From: Rhizobium mayense
Lineage (GTDB): Bacteria; Pseudomonadota; Alphaproteobacteria; Rhizobiales; Rhizobiaceae
Direction: 5' to 3'
Assembly: GCF_030272705.1 (NCBI RefSeq)
Contig: NZ_JARFYM010000007.1
Location: 1-64,000, forward strand
Length of the DNA: 64,000 nucleotides
The notes under the pieces were generated by a model. The model made no database searches. It was not told where the DNA came from and saw nothing but the letters and a program-made list of their open reading frames with translations. Below, in pieces: positions 25,531-34,591 of this stretch (positions within the stretch are counted from its first letter, which is position 1; each line of letters begins with the position of its first letter). The position numbers and the translations under genes are program-made.

Positions 25531-27015
25531 ATGAACAAGGCACCTCCTCCACATGAAATGGCCGTGGCCGCATCCGTCCCGTCGGAGCAAGAGAAGAACG
25601 TCATCATCGCGGGCGTGCTCCTTTCCATGCTTCTCGCCGCGCTCGATCAGACGATCGTTGCCCCGGCTATGCCGACGATCGGCAGGGCGCTGGGGCACGC
25701 AGATTACCTGCCTTGGATCGTAACCGGATATCTCCTGACCGCGACCGCCATCGCACCACTTTACGGCAAGATATCGGATGTCCATGGACGGCGTCCGACC
25801 ATCTTTGCCGCCATCATCATCTTCCTCGTGGGGTCACTGATCAGCGCACTGGCGCCCAACATGCTGGTGCTGATCATCGGGCGGGCGGTGCAGGGCCTGG
25901 GTGGTGGCGGTCTATTCGCGCTCTCGCAAACGGTCATCGGTGATTTGGTGCCACCGCGTGAACGCGCGCGCTATGCCGCCTGGATTTCCGGGACATGGGC
26001 GGTCGCAAGCATCGCCGGGCCGCTCTTGGGCGGCACTTTCGCTCAGCATCTCCACTGGTCGCTGATCTTCTGGATCAACATCCCGCTCGGGCTGGCAGCG
26101 CTGGCGATCATCAACAATCCGCTTAAAAAGTTGCCCGTTACTGCCCGCGCGCACCGCATCGACGCCGCCGGTGCGGCGCTTCTCATAGCCGCGACCGCGC
26201 TGTTGCTGCTAGCTCTCAATTGGGGCGGCAGCCGTTATTCATGGCTGTCCCCGACCATACTGGGACTGTTGGCTTCTTCGGCGGCCCTCTGGGCCGTGTT
26301 TGGCTTACGGCTGCGACATACGACCGAGCCCCTGATCTCGCTTGAAGTTCTCGGCAATCCCGTCGTGCGGTACGGGACGCTGGCAATGTTCACGGTGCAG
26401 GCCGCCAATGTGGGCCTGTCGGTCTATCTTCCTGTCTATATGCAATCGATCCACGGCCTTTCCGCCAGCAGCTCGGGCATCGCCATGCTTGGCCTGCTCC
26501 TGGGCACGGTGCTTGGGGCGTCGATCAGCGGGCGGACGATCCCCCGCGTTCCCCACTACAAGATGATTGCTGTTGCCGGAGCCCTGTTCAGCTTGATTTG
26601 CCTTGCCGCGCTAGCGTTCTTGGCCGGGCGCGCATCACTGTTTGTGATTGAGCTTCTGACGGTCGGCGCGGGCTTCGGCACAGGCACGACATTTCCAGTC
26701 GCCACGGTTTCCGTCCAGAATGCGGTCGATCAGGCCCACCTTGGCGTGGCGACGGGAGTGTTGACCTTCCTGCGCTCGCTTGGCGGAGCGCTCGGCGTTG
26801 CCGTCCTCGGCGCCATCGCGCTCAGCAACGGACTGCCGCTCGGTGGTGAGGGCTCGGAGGCGCTTAGTGCCGCAACGACGCTGGTGGCACCCTTTGCCTA
26901 CATCTTCCTTACCTGCACCGCCGCAATGGCACTGTCGCTCATCATATTCCACCTCATGCCGGAAAAGCCGCTGCGGGGTCGCATCGAACGTGACATGCCG
27001 GTCGCTGTCGAATGA
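25531..27015 (+). CDS. MFS drug-efflux transporter, DHA2 (EmrB/QacA) type
   Basis: The 494-residue product is a 14-helix major-facilitator transporter. The LDQTIVAPAMPTIGRALG motif in helix 1 and YGKISDVHGRRPT (loop 2-3 motif A) are hallmarks of the DHA2 proton-coupled multidrug family. GRAVQGLGGGG follows in helix 4. The ATG at 25531 is preferred to upstream starts because the residues before it look non-coding and the family begins with a short polar leader. No membrane-fusion partner gene is adjacent, so it may act alone in the inner membrane. The substrate cannot be predicted. It is the first gene after the tRNA-derived attachment site. Confidence 0.88.
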   Translation: MNKAPPPHEMAVAASVPSEQEKNVIIAGVLLSMLLAALDQTIVAPAMPTIGRALGHADYLPWIVTGYLLTATAIAPLYGKISDVHGRRPTIFAAIIIFLVGSLISALAPNMLVLIIGRAVQGLGGGGLFALSQTVIGDLVPPRERARYAAWISGTWAVASIAGPLLGGTFAQHLHWSLIFWINIPLGLAALAIINNPLKKLPVTARAHRIDAAGAALLIAATALLLLALNWGGSRYSWLSPTILGLLASSAALWAVFGLRLRHTTEPLISLEVLGNPVVRYGTLAMFTVQAANVGLSVYLPVYMQSIHGLSASSSGIAMLGLLLGTVLGASISGRTIPRVPHYKMIAVAGALFSLICLAALAFLAGRASLFVIELLTVGAGFGTGTTFPVATVSVQNAVDQAHLGVATGVLTFLRSLGGALGVAVLGAIALSNGLPLGGEGSEALSAATTLVAPFAYIFLTCTAAMALSLIIFHLMPEKPLRGRIERDMPVAVE

Positions 27016-27462
27016 GTGGCGACGGCGGCTGACCCACCGACATTCACGCACCGACTTCATCTGCAATATTGCCTGTTAGACCCTGATAGGGAGTCGCTCT
27101 TGGTTGAAGAAGTAAAGCCGATATCCGCCACGCATCCATCACCAGCGACGCGTGCGGACTCCAGCACATCAATCACATCCGAGCCGGACCGGGCTTGGGT
27201 GGCGAAACGACAAGAGATCATCTCCGCGAACCTCCGCCATGTAAGAGAAGATGCACATCTTGCTGTCCCGCCAAAGCCAGATGACCCGGAAACAAGCGAT
27301 GACGACCAAATGTCAAACCGACATCCGGATCACCACCGCGATACATCGGACAGTGAGACGGCGGCTCATCCCGAGGAACGTCTCTCTGGCGAAAGCGAAC
27401 GGATAGGAAGCGGAAATTGGGACGATGACGTACCGTTTGGCGAGCACGTAGGTTTCCTCTAG
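27016..27462 (+). CDS. Doubtful hypothetical protein, polar and acidic
   Basis: A 148-codon frame begins with a GTG directly after the MFS stop codon. The predicted product is rich in Asp, Glu, Ser, Pro and His, with a likely disordered middle (DDQMSNRHPDHHRDTSDSE), and has no motif I recognise. A TTG start near 27101 is also possible. Codon use is mixed, so it may be non-coding. Confidence 0.3.
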   Translation: MATAADPPTFTHRLHLQYCLLDPDRESLLVEEVKPISATHPSPATRADSSTSITSEPDRAWVAKRQEIISANLRHVREDAHLAVPPKPDDPETSDDDQMSNRHPDHHRDTSDSETAAHPEERLSGESERIGSGNWDDDVPFGEHVGFL

Positions 27463-27526
27463 GGCGCCAGAGGCCGGTGGCGGCTAGGAAGGCGCGCCGC
27501 TTGCATCAAGCAGGCGAACTGCGTCG

Positions 27527-27844
27527 TCAGAGCTTTCCAAAGAGGATTGTCAGCCAAATGGCCTTGCAGACGATATGAAGGACCTGATCAAACGCTAACT
27601 TCGTTATGCCCCTGACCTTCAGTTCATCGATGACGGTATGGGCTAGCCATTCCGCCAGGCCGAGCCAGACGTTACCGGTCACCAGCGCAACGGCCGCGCC
27701 GTGAATGCCGGCATGGGCGACAAGATGGTAGAACCGCAAAGGTCCCTTGACCTTTGCGGTAGCAAGGAATTCACCTTGCAGCGGGTAGTCGCAAACCCAA
27801 TGCGCGCCGAGCAACATCAGCGCCATCATCAAAATCGGTTCCAT
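27527..27844 (-). CDS. DUF3307 membrane protein
   Basis: The 105-residue product resembles DUF3307 inner-membrane proteins. The opening MALMLLGAHWVCDYPLQGEF contains the family's H..CDYPLQ pattern, followed by FYHLVAHAGIHG and a helix ending in AEWLAHTVIDELK. Three or four hydrophobic segments are visible. The function is unknown. It is a single gene, convergent with the upstream transporter region. Confidence 0.75.
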   Translation of the reverse strand: MEPILMMALMLLGAHWVCDYPLQGEFLATAKVKGPLRFYHLVAHAGIHGAAVALVTGNVWLGLAEWLAHTVIDELKVRGITKLAFDQVLHIVCKAIWLTILFGKL

Positions 27845-27916
27845 GCCGAGCCTATCCTAAAAGCTTGAATCAGCTTCCGCCTTCCGGGTCTTTCGTGGGC
27901 ACTCGATTGATAGGTG

Positions 27917-28105
27917 CTACTGTAGCCCTTTATTTGCGTGCCTGCATGAGTACTGCCGCCTTCGATGGCATATCCTTCGGTTCACAAATACTTCGTGGGC
28001 TATTTCCGCCGGCAGTTGTTCGCAGATAGCGTCAGCCACTGCCCATATGAAGTCTAATTGCCTTTCGGTCATATCCCGACGAGCCACAGTTCCGTCTATC
28101 CCCAA
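27917..28105 (-). CDS. Doubtful small hypothetical protein
   Basis: A 62-codon frame contains MTERQLDFIWAVADAICEQL, which looks protein-like and may be the true start (residue 12). The arginine-rich tail (ICHRRRQYSCRHANK) looks out of frame, so this may be a decayed gene. Positions 28106-28278 hold no gene and lead into the metallophosphoesterase. Confidence 0.3.
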   Translation of the reverse strand: MGIDGTVARRDMTERQLDFIWAVADAICEQLPAEIAHEVFVNRRICHRRRQYSCRHANKGLQ

Positions 28106-28278
28106 GTACCATTAAGTAACGAATGCGACAGATGCTCTTCTTGACCTTAGGGAAGAAGGAATAAATCGCGCACAGTGCGTACCAGTGATTGAATATAACA
28201 CTGTTATGTGCCTCATTGCTGCTAATGCTTAAACCCTAAGCAGATCTGCCAGATCACTCGCTAATCGGAGGATTGCAA

Positions 28279-29463
28279 ATGTCGAGAGTACCAGGCAGAG
28301 CTAGATTAAATAGTCCTTTTTTTGCCGGAGCCACGAGGCCAACGCCACCGGCAAAACATTCGCAGGCCCATCCAGGTGTTAGCCCCCTTCACCCCGTAAG
28401 CCATCGCAATACAAGCTTTCAACCACTTCCACGTCCCCTTGGCCTAGTTCCTTATCATTATGATATCGCTGACCATTTCCCGGAAATTCAACAGGAATGC
28501 ACAAAGGCGGGTCGCCTTATCTTTCATGTGGTAGGAGATAGTGGCGGGGTTCAGGACGGCGAGTTCCAAAACAATGTCGCAGCCTTGATGATCCGTGACC
28601 TCGCCAGCCCTGCCGATGAAAGACCACATTTTTGCTATCACGCCGGCGATCTCGTATATTTTACCGGCGCAAGGGATGACTATTATGCTCAATTCTACGA
28701 ACCATATGCCCACTACGACATACCGATATTCTCCATTCCTGGAAATCATGACGGCGAAGTGGACGACCCCAGTACCGGAGCGTCACTGAACGGCTGGGTA
28801 AACTATTTCATGCAAGCCCAGCCAGACGTGGACCCGATTTCCAAGGATTGTCCACGGGTGCAAATGAACCTTCCAAACGTCTATTGGACCTTGATAACGC
28901 CCTTTGCGACGATCATCGGACTGTATACGAACGTACCTGAGGGCGGCTCGATTGACTCAGTTCAACAACAATGGGTCACTCACGAATTCGCGACGGCTCC
29001 GCAAGACCGCGCTCTCATTCTTGCCCTGCATCATCCAATATATTCATTCGACGACTACCACAGCGGCAGCTCGAAAATGGCTGACGTGCTTGAAAATGCT
29101 ATACGAGACACCGGCCGCGTGCCGAACCTAATTCTTTCCGGTCACGTTCACGATTATCAGCGAATTGAGCAAAAAATCTCCGATGACGGGCCGACCCCTT
29201 TCATCGTCTGCGGCAACGGAGGCTATCACAATCTCCATTCCGTCCACTCCAATGTGGGCGATGTTGCGCCGGATACGGGCGCCGTTCTTCAATATGCTGC
29301 CGATAGGAAATGGGGATTCCTGACGCTAATTATCGACAAGGATAAAATCGTCGGACGAACCACAGAAGTCGACCGGCACGATCAAGTCGCCACCGGGGAT
29401 AGTTTCAGTTATCCCACTGCACCGGTGGTGCTGCCAAATCCAAAATCTGTTCCGACATTGTAG
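28279..29463 (+). CDS. Metallophosphoesterase (calcineurin-like)
   Basis: The 394-residue product is a binuclear-metal phosphoesterase. Metal-site motifs are HAGDLVYF (GD), SIPGNHDGE (GNHD), LALHHPIYSF and LSGHVHDYQR (GHVH), in the canonical order. About 60 residues at the N terminus are rich in Pro, His and Arg and unlike the catalytic core; no signal peptide is evident. The ATG at 28279 has GGAGG seven bases ahead. The substrate is unknown. It is a single-gene unit followed by a perfect 12-bp inverted repeat. Its codons are less GC-biased than in the genes from 30 kb on, suggesting acquired DNA. Confidence 0.85.
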   Translation: MSRVPGRARLNSPFFAGATRPTPPAKHSQAHPGVSPLHPVSHRNTSFQPLPRPLGLVPYHYDIADHFPEIQQECTKAGRLIFHVVGDSGGVQDGEFQNNVAALMIRDLASPADERPHFCYHAGDLVYFTGARDDYYAQFYEPYAHYDIPIFSIPGNHDGEVDDPSTGASLNGWVNYFMQAQPDVDPISKDCPRVQMNLPNVYWTLITPFATIIGLYTNVPEGGSIDSVQQQWVTHEFATAPQDRALILALHHPIYSFDDYHSGSSKMADVLENAIRDTGRVPNLILSGHVHDYQRIEQKISDDGPTPFIVCGNGGYHNLHSVHSNVGDVAPDTGAVLQYAADRKWGFLTLIIDKDKIVGRTTEVDRHDQVATGDSFSYPTAPVVLPNPKSVPTL

Positions 29464-29479
29464 AAGCATAAGACGTTCG

Positions 29480-29511
29480 AGTGGCCGGCACCGTCGCCAG
29501 TGCCGGCCACT
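29480..29511 (+). terminator. Perfect 12-bp inverted repeat after the metallophosphoesterase
   Basis: AGTGGCCGGCAC and its exact complement are separated by eight bases. The stem is GC-rich and lies 17 bases after the stop codon. There is no T tract, so it would be a weak or factor-dependent terminator, or an mRNA-stabilising hairpin. Confidence 0.5.
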
Positions 29512-29544
29512 CCCACCATGAGCGAAAGGGCAAGTATAACGGCT

Positions 29545-29811
29545 TCACCCGACCTCGATCATATTCCGCACTAGCCTCACCCCCGGCACGGCCTCGGCCA
29601 CCGCGGTCGCGCGTTCGACCTCTTGCGGTGTCGCGACCGTCCCATGGAGCCGGATTTCCTGGCCTGCGGCGATGACCGTGACGTCCGAGGCGTCGAGGCC
29701 GCCGGCGACGGCGAGAGCATTTGCAACGGCGGATTCCAGCGCCGAGCGCCTGGCATTTTCGCTTTCTATCTTGGGTTCGACACCATGAAACGTTGCCGCT
29801 TTGAAAACCAT
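29545..29811 (-). CDS. BON-domain protein
   Basis: The 88-residue product (MVFKAATF start) contains a BON domain: ALAVAGGLDASDVTVIAAG, then EIRLHGTVATPQEVERA and PGVRLVRNMIEVG. BON domains bind membranes or ligands in osmotic-stress proteins. GGGAG lies nine bases ahead of the chosen ATG. The frame is open to an ATG at 29872 (MNQNADAAF), which would give 108 residues, so the start is unsure. It is divergent from dxr. Confidence 0.75.
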   Translation of the reverse strand: MVFKAATFHGVEPKIESENARRSALESAVANALAVAGGLDASDVTVIAAGQEIRLHGTVATPQEVERATAVAEAVPGVRLVRNMIEVG

Positions 29812-30018
29812 CGCCCCAGCTCCCGCAGTGCTGCAGAACGGGGGAAACGCGGCATCTGCATTTTGGTTCATAAGATACCTATAAATTACTGTTAAAATCA
29901 GTAATTTCACGCGTGATGGACGGAGGGCAGAGGCTCACCGACATACCTGCGGACTTGCCGCCTTTCGCGATCCCCTGTAGAGCCATGGGCGACGACAGCA
30001 AGATGCGGATACTTGGAA

Positions 30019-31212
30019 ATGACAACCGGGAGCAAAGCGCCGCGCCGCCTGACGATATTGGGTTCGACCGGCTCGATTGGCCAAAACACGCTTGATGTCA
30101 TCGCCCAGCTGGGTGGACGCGAAGCGTTCGATATCGCGGCAATCACCGGACACGACAATATCGATCTCCTGGCAAGCCAGGCGAAGGCCTGTGGCGCAGC
30201 ACTTGCCGTTACCGCCAATGAAGACCGCTATCAGGCGCTCAAGGGAGCGCTTGCCGGCACGGGCATTGCCGTAGCAGCCGGCAGGAACGCTCTGATCGAA
30301 GCCGCCTCCATCCCTTCCGACTGGGTGATGGCGGCGATCGTCGGCACGGCGGGCCTTGCGCCGACGCTGGAGGCTGCGCACCGGGGCGCCGATATCGCGC
30401 TCGCCAACAAGGAATGCCTGGTTTCCGCCGGCGAACTCTTCGTTCGTGCCGTCAGTGAAGGCGGCGGGCGATTGATTCCGGTAGACAGCGAACACAGCGC
30501 GATTTTCCAGGCGCTGGAAGACGACCAGCAGCATGCGGTGGAACGCATCATCCTGACGGCTTCGGGCGGTCCCTTCCGCACATGGACGCGCGAAGAGATG
30601 GCCAATGTCACGGCGGCAACCGCACGCGCCCATCCGAACTGGTCCATGGGCCTGAAGATTTCCATCGGTAGCGCATCGATGTTCAACAAGGCGCTGGAAA
30701 TGATCGAGGCCAAACATCTGTTCAATGTCGGTCCGGATCAGATCGAGGTTGTCGTCCATCCGCAATCCGTCGTCCATTCGATGGTCGGCTATACCGACGG
30801 CTCGGTGCTGGCGCAGCTCGGCTGTCCGGACATGCGCACGGCCATCGGCTATGCGCTGACCTATCCGTCCCGGACAAGACTCAATGTCGACCGGCTGGAT
30901 TTCGCAAAACTGGCTCGGCTGGATTTCGAAGCGCCGGACGAGGTTCGTTTTCCCGCGCTGCGTCTTGCCCGCACCGCGCTGGAACGCGGCGGGCTCCAGG
31001 GCGCCGTCATGAATGCCGCCGAAGAGATTGCCTTTCAAGCCTTCGTGGACGAACGCATCGGTTTCCTGGAAATGGCCGATATTGCTGAAGCGGTCATGGA
31101 CGAGATGATCGGTGTCGGCAGCGCCGAAACGATGGATGCGGTCTTTGCCGCCGATGATGAAGCCCGCAGCCGCGCCGCCGTGTTTGTAAAGCAAAGGGAA
31201 AAGGCCGCCTAA
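30019..31212 (+). CDS. dxr: 1-deoxy-D-xylulose 5-phosphate reductoisomerase
   Basis: The 397-residue enzyme converts DXP to 2-C-methyl-D-erythritol 4-phosphate with NADPH, the first committed step of the MEP isoprenoid pathway. The N-terminal nucleotide motif is LTILGSTGSIGQNT. The catalytic centre shows ALANKECLVSAG, PVDSEHSA (metal-binding Asp and Glu) and ILTASGGPFR. The C-terminal domain contains LEMIEAKHLF and HPQSVVHSMV. Length fits the family exactly. The ATG at 30019 is preferred over a TTG six bases earlier. It stands alone, without other MEP genes nearby. Confidence 0.95.
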   Translation: MTTGSKAPRRLTILGSTGSIGQNTLDVIAQLGGREAFDIAAITGHDNIDLLASQAKACGAALAVTANEDRYQALKGALAGTGIAVAAGRNALIEAASIPSDWVMAAIVGTAGLAPTLEAAHRGADIALANKECLVSAGELFVRAVSEGGGRLIPVDSEHSAIFQALEDDQQHAVERIILTASGGPFRTWTREEMANVTAATARAHPNWSMGLKISIGSASMFNKALEMIEAKHLFNVGPDQIEVVVHPQSVVHSMVGYTDGSVLAQLGCPDMRTAIGYALTYPSRTRLNVDRLDFAKLARLDFEAPDEVRFPALRLARTALERGGLQGAVMNAAEEIAFQAFVDERIGFLEMADIAEAVMDEMIGVGSAETMDAVFAADDEARSRAAVFVKQREKAA

Positions 31213-31348
31213 GCGCCCACGAAAGGGTGCAAAGCCGGCACGCAAATGACTGCTCTACCGGCAGATCTGCGAATTCATTTCGTTACCGAGTGACCTTCAA
31301 GATATCCGGTAGGCCATCACCAACGTCGCATTCTAGATAAGGCATTCC

Positions 31349-32263
31349 ATGGCACTTCATCTCGAAACTCCGCTCCTCGAATCCCGTCCCCTAAGCCAAG
31401 CGTCGGAGCGATCCATCTGGTTGAAGATGGATGCGCTTCAGCCGCCTGGCTCCTTCAAGATCCGCGGTATAGGGGCGGCCTGCGAGTATCACGCCAGGAG
31501 CGGAAAGCGGCGTTTCATATCCTCCTCCGGAGGCAATGCTGGCATTGCGGTGGCCTATGCCGGACGCCGTCTCTCGATCCCGGTATCGGTCTTCGTTCCG
31601 GGAACGACGTCCGAACGGGCAAAATCGCTGATCCGCCAGGAGGGCGCCGAGGTCTTCGTCCATGGTGCGTCCTGGCAAGAGGCCAACGAGCGCGCGCTCG
31701 AAGCCGTCGATGCGGAAACCGCATTCATACACCCGTTTGATGATCCGCTTCTGTGGGCAGGGCATGCTACGATCATCGACGAGGTCGTCAACGCGGCTGT
31801 CCCGTTTGACGCGATCGTGCTTTCAGTTGGCGGCGGCGGGCTTCTATCGGGCGTCGCGGAAGGCCTGGCCCGCAACGGACTGCAGGGAACTCCGATCATT
31901 GCCGCCGAAACCGAGGGCGCGGCGTCACTGGCAGCCTCCGTGAAGGCTGGCAAGATCATCGAACTGCCCGCCATTACCAGCATTGCAACATCGCTTGGCG
32001 CTCGAAAGGTCTGCCAGCGCGCCTTCGAGATCACGCAGACGCTTCCCGTTGATTGCGTCGTCGTCGACGATCGAGCAGCCGTCGACGCATGTACCCGCTT
32101 CCTCGACGATCATCGCGTGGTCGTGGAGCCTGCCTGCGGTGCAGCTTTGGCCGTCGCCTATACCAATGCCGATCGATTGGCACGCTATGAACGAATCCTG
32201 ATCGTTGTTTGTGGCGGGGCGACGGCTTCGCTCGCTCAGTTGCAAGCCTGGCAAGCGTCCTGA
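31349..32263 (+). CDS. Serine/threonine dehydratase family PLP enzyme
   Basis: The 304-residue product is a fold-type II PLP enzyme like serine/threonine deaminases. The PLP lysine lies in PPGSFKIRG (about residue 36), the substrate loop is SSSGGNAGIA, and the phosphate-binding glycine loop is SVGGGGLLSG near residue 155. It lacks the C-terminal ACT regulatory domain of biosynthetic IlvA. It probably deaminates L-serine or L-threonine to the 2-oxo acid in the cytoplasm. It is convergent with hemA, and both share a strong hairpin between them. Exact substrate is uncertain. Confidence 0.85.
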   Translation: MALHLETPLLESRPLSQASERSIWLKMDALQPPGSFKIRGIGAACEYHARSGKRRFISSSGGNAGIAVAYAGRRLSIPVSVFVPGTTSERAKSLIRQEGAEVFVHGASWQEANERALEAVDAETAFIHPFDDPLLWAGHATIIDEVVNAAVPFDAIVLSVGGGGLLSGVAEGLARNGLQGTPIIAAETEGAASLAASVKAGKIIELPAITSIATSLGARKVCQRAFEITQTLPVDCVVVDDRAAVDACTRFLDDHRVVVEPACGAALAVAYTNADRLARYERILIVVCGGATASLAQLQAWQAS

Positions 32264-32286
32264 TCATCGCCCAAAATTCGAGAAAA

Positions 32287-32319
32287 TCAGGGCGCGGAAA
32301 CCACGTTTCCGCGCCCTGA
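32287..32319. terminator. Strong hairpin between convergent dehydratase and hemA genes
   Basis: A 15-bp perfect stem with a three-base loop lies between the two stops. On the minus strand it is followed by TTTTC, fitting a rho-independent terminator for hemA; on the plus strand the following bases are only mildly T-rich. Confidence 0.75.
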
Positions 32320-32346
32320 CTAATGAATGAAAATGTAAGAGCTGCC

Positions 32347-33558
32347 TTAAGCCACCGCGCGGGCCAGCGCGCAGCGCGACCAGAGCGCATGCAGTGCGCC
32401 GACGAGATGCTCGATATCGGCGTCGGAATGCAGCGGCGTCGGGGTGATGCGCAGGCGCTCGGTCTTCTTCGGCACGGTCGGATAGTTGATCGGCTGAACA
32501 TAGACGCCGCAATCGAGCAGCAGATCCGAGATCCACTTGCACTTGGCGGCGTCGCCCACCATGACCGGCACGACATGGCTCGGGTTCGGCATATGCGGAA
32601 TGCCTGAGGCGTCGAGCTGGGCGCGCAGCCTGCGGACGCGATCCTGATGGCGGGCGCGTTCGAACTGGCTGACCTTCAGATGCTGGATGGAGGCAACAGC
32701 ACCCGCGGCCAATGCCGGCGGCAGCGATGTCGTGAAGATGAAGCCCGATGCAAAGGACCGGATAAAATCGCAAAGTGCTGCCGAGGCGGCGATATAGCCG
32801 CCCATGACGCCGAAGGCCTTGCCGAGCGTGCCTTCGATGACGGTCAGCCGTTCCATTAGCCCTTCGCGCTCGGCAATGCCACCACCGCGCGGGCCGTACA
32901 TGCCGACGGCATGCACTTCATCGAGATAGGTCATGGCGCCATATTTGTCGGCGAGATCGCAGATTTCCTTGATCGGGGCGATGTCGCCATCCATCGAATA
33001 GACGCTCTCGAAAGCGATGAGCTTCGGCGCCTTCGGATCGGCGGCCTTGAGCTTGGCTTCGAGATCATGCAAGTCGTTGTGCTTCCAGATGACCTTGTCG
33101 CACTTGGCGTAGCGTATGCCTTCGATCATCGACGCATGGTTCAGCGCGTCGGAAAAGATGATCAGGCCGGGGATCTTCGCGCCGAGCGTGCCGAGCGTCG
33201 CCCAGTTGGAGATATAGCCGGAGGTGAAGATCAGCGCCGCTTCCTTGCGGTGCAGATCGGCAAGCTCCTGCTCGAGCAGAACATGGTAATGAGTGGTGCC
33301 AGAAATATTCCGGGTGCCTCCCGCACCCGCGCCACAGTGATCGATGGCCTCTTTCATGGCTTCGATCACCTTGGGGTGCTGGCCCATGCCGAGATAGTCA
33401 TTCGAGCACCAGACCGTTACGTCCTTGGAGCCTTCGGGCGTATGCCACGTCGCACGCGGAAAGTTGCCGCGCTGACGCTCCAAATCGGCGAACACGCGGT
33501 AGCGGCCTTCCTTGTGTAGACCGTCCAGCTCACCTTTGAAAAATGCTTCGAAATCCAT
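32347..33558 (-). CDS. hemA: 5-aminolevulinate synthase
   Basis: The 403-residue enzyme condenses glycine with succinyl-CoA to 5-aminolevulinate, the first step of haem synthesis in alphaproteobacteria (Shemin pathway). The start [14 protein letters not shown] is standard for rhizobial HemA. Visible sites are [24 protein letters not shown], the aspartate in [12 protein letters not shown], and the PLP lysine in GTLGKAFGV at about residue 247. GGAGCAG before tandem ATG codons (33561 and 33558) is the ribosome-binding site. It is transcribed from its own promoter region after the cox genes, and the downstream hairpin ends it. In rhizobia hemA is often oxygen-regulated; I see no clear FNR/FixK box here. 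Confidence 0.96.
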   Translation of the reverse strand: MDFEAFFKGELDGLHKEGRYRVFADLERQRGNFPRATWHTPEGSKDVTVWCSNDYLGMGQHPKVIEAMKEAIDHCGAGAGGTRNISGTTHYHVLLEQELADLHRKEAALIFTSGYISNWATLGTLGAKIPGLIIFSDALNHASMIEGIRYAKCDKVIWKHNDLHDLEAKLKAADPKAPKLIAFESVYSMDGDIAPIKEICDLADKYGAMTYLDEVHAVGMYGPRGGGIAEREGLMERLTVIEGTLGKAFGVMGGYIAASAALCDFIRSFASGFIFTTSLPPALAAGAVASIQHLKVSQFERARHQDRVRRLRAQLDASGIPHMPNPSHVVPVMVGDAAKCKWISDLLLDCGVYVQPINYPTVPKKTERLRITPTPLHSDADIEHLVGALHALWSRCALARAVA

Positions 33559-33658
33559 CATCTGCTCCAGAACCATGCGACCGGTTTTCATGTTTGCCGG
33601 TCTGCACGTCAACCCCTCCGCATCGCTTTCGCACCCGCTGCGGCAAATGGCCCATAAT

Positions 33659-33687
33659 TTTGAACTATTCCAGACAAGAAATGTCAA
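33659..33687 (-). promoter_or_regulatory. Possible hemA promoter
   Basis: On the minus strand a consensus TTGACA (33687-33682) is followed after 17 bases by TTCAAA (33664-33659), a poor but plausible -10. It lies about 100 bases ahead of the hemA ATG. Assignment is by spacing only. Confidence 0.35.
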
Positions 33688-33776
33688 TCACCGAGATTTG
33701 ACAATCGAGCCCGTGTCCAGAACGCACGAAACCGGAAGAGCGGCAGGCCCGCCCTTCCGGCCTTTCTGTAAGCGAT

Positions 33777-34571
33777 TTATGCTGCGGCCACGGCACGCTT
33801 CGCCATGACTTTTATCAAATTGGCGCGGTATTCGGCCGTGGCATGCAGGTCGGACATCAGCGTCGACGAATCGACGGCTGCATTAGCAAGCGCATCCGGC
33901 GACCAGTTCGCGGCCAGCGCCTGCTCCATCCCGGCATGACGGAACACGCCATCCGCACCCGCGCCGGTGACGGCCACCCGGGCACCACTCGCTCCCTTGG
34001 TGACGAAAACGCCGGTCATAGCGTAGCGCGAGGCAGGATTGGGGAATTTGGCGTAACCAGCCTTTTCCGGCGCCTCGAAGGTGATGGCGGTGATCAACTC
34101 ACCCTCTTCCAGCGCCGTTTCGAACAGACCGGTGAAGAAATCATCGGCCGCGATCTGACGCTTGTCGGTGACGATTGTGGCGCCCAGGCCCAGCATGGCC
34201 GAAGGATAGTCCGCCGCCGGGTCGTTGTTGGCGACCGAGCCGCCGATCGTGCCCATATGGCGGACATGCGGATCGCCGATCATGCCGGCAAGATCGCAGA
34301 GCGCCGGACAGACGGCGCGGATCGCCGCCGAGGAGGCGACCTCCGCATGCGTCGTCGCAGCCCCGATCGTCACTCTACGGCCGTCGACACGGATGCCCTT
34401 AAGCGTCGGGATATGCCGGAGATCGACGAGATCGCTCGGCGAGGCCAGACGCTGCTTCATGGTGGCGATCAGCGTCATGCCGCCGGCGACATATTTGCCT
34501 TCCGGCGCGTCCGACAGAAGCTTGACGGCTTCGTCGACCGAGGAGGCGCGATGATAGTTGGTAGCGTACAT
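33777..34571 (-). CDS. coxM: CoxM-type FAD-binding subunit (form II CODH-like)
   Basis: The 264-residue product is the flavoprotein subunit of a molybdenum hydroxylase. It has the FAD motifs KYVAGGMTLI and GTIGGSVANND, with family length. The CoxM subunit passes electrons from the iron-sulfur subunit to FAD. The ATG at 34571 has GAGGAGGAG ahead of it and starts 20 bases after coxL; the longer open frame overlapping coxL is not used. Gene order coxS-coxL-coxM is that of form II clusters. Confidence 0.88.
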   Translation of the reverse strand: MYATNYHRASSVDEAVKLLSDAPEGKYVAGGMTLIATMKQRLASPSDLVDLRHIPTLKGIRVDGRRVTIGAATTHAEVASSAAIRAVCPALCDLAGMIGDPHVRHMGTIGGSVANNDPAADYPSAMLGLGATIVTDKRQIAADDFFTGLFETALEEGELITAITFEAPEKAGYAKFPNPASRYAMTGVFVTKGASGARVAVTGAGADGVFRHAGMEQALAANWSPDALANAAVDSSTLMSDLHATAEYRANLIKVMAKRAVAAA

Positions 34572-34591
34572 GGTTTTCTCCTCCTCTTGTC

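Noticed and set aside
29935..31245. Open frame of 436 codons opposite dxr
   Set aside because: dxr has all family motifs; the opposite frame is a by-product of GC-biased codons.
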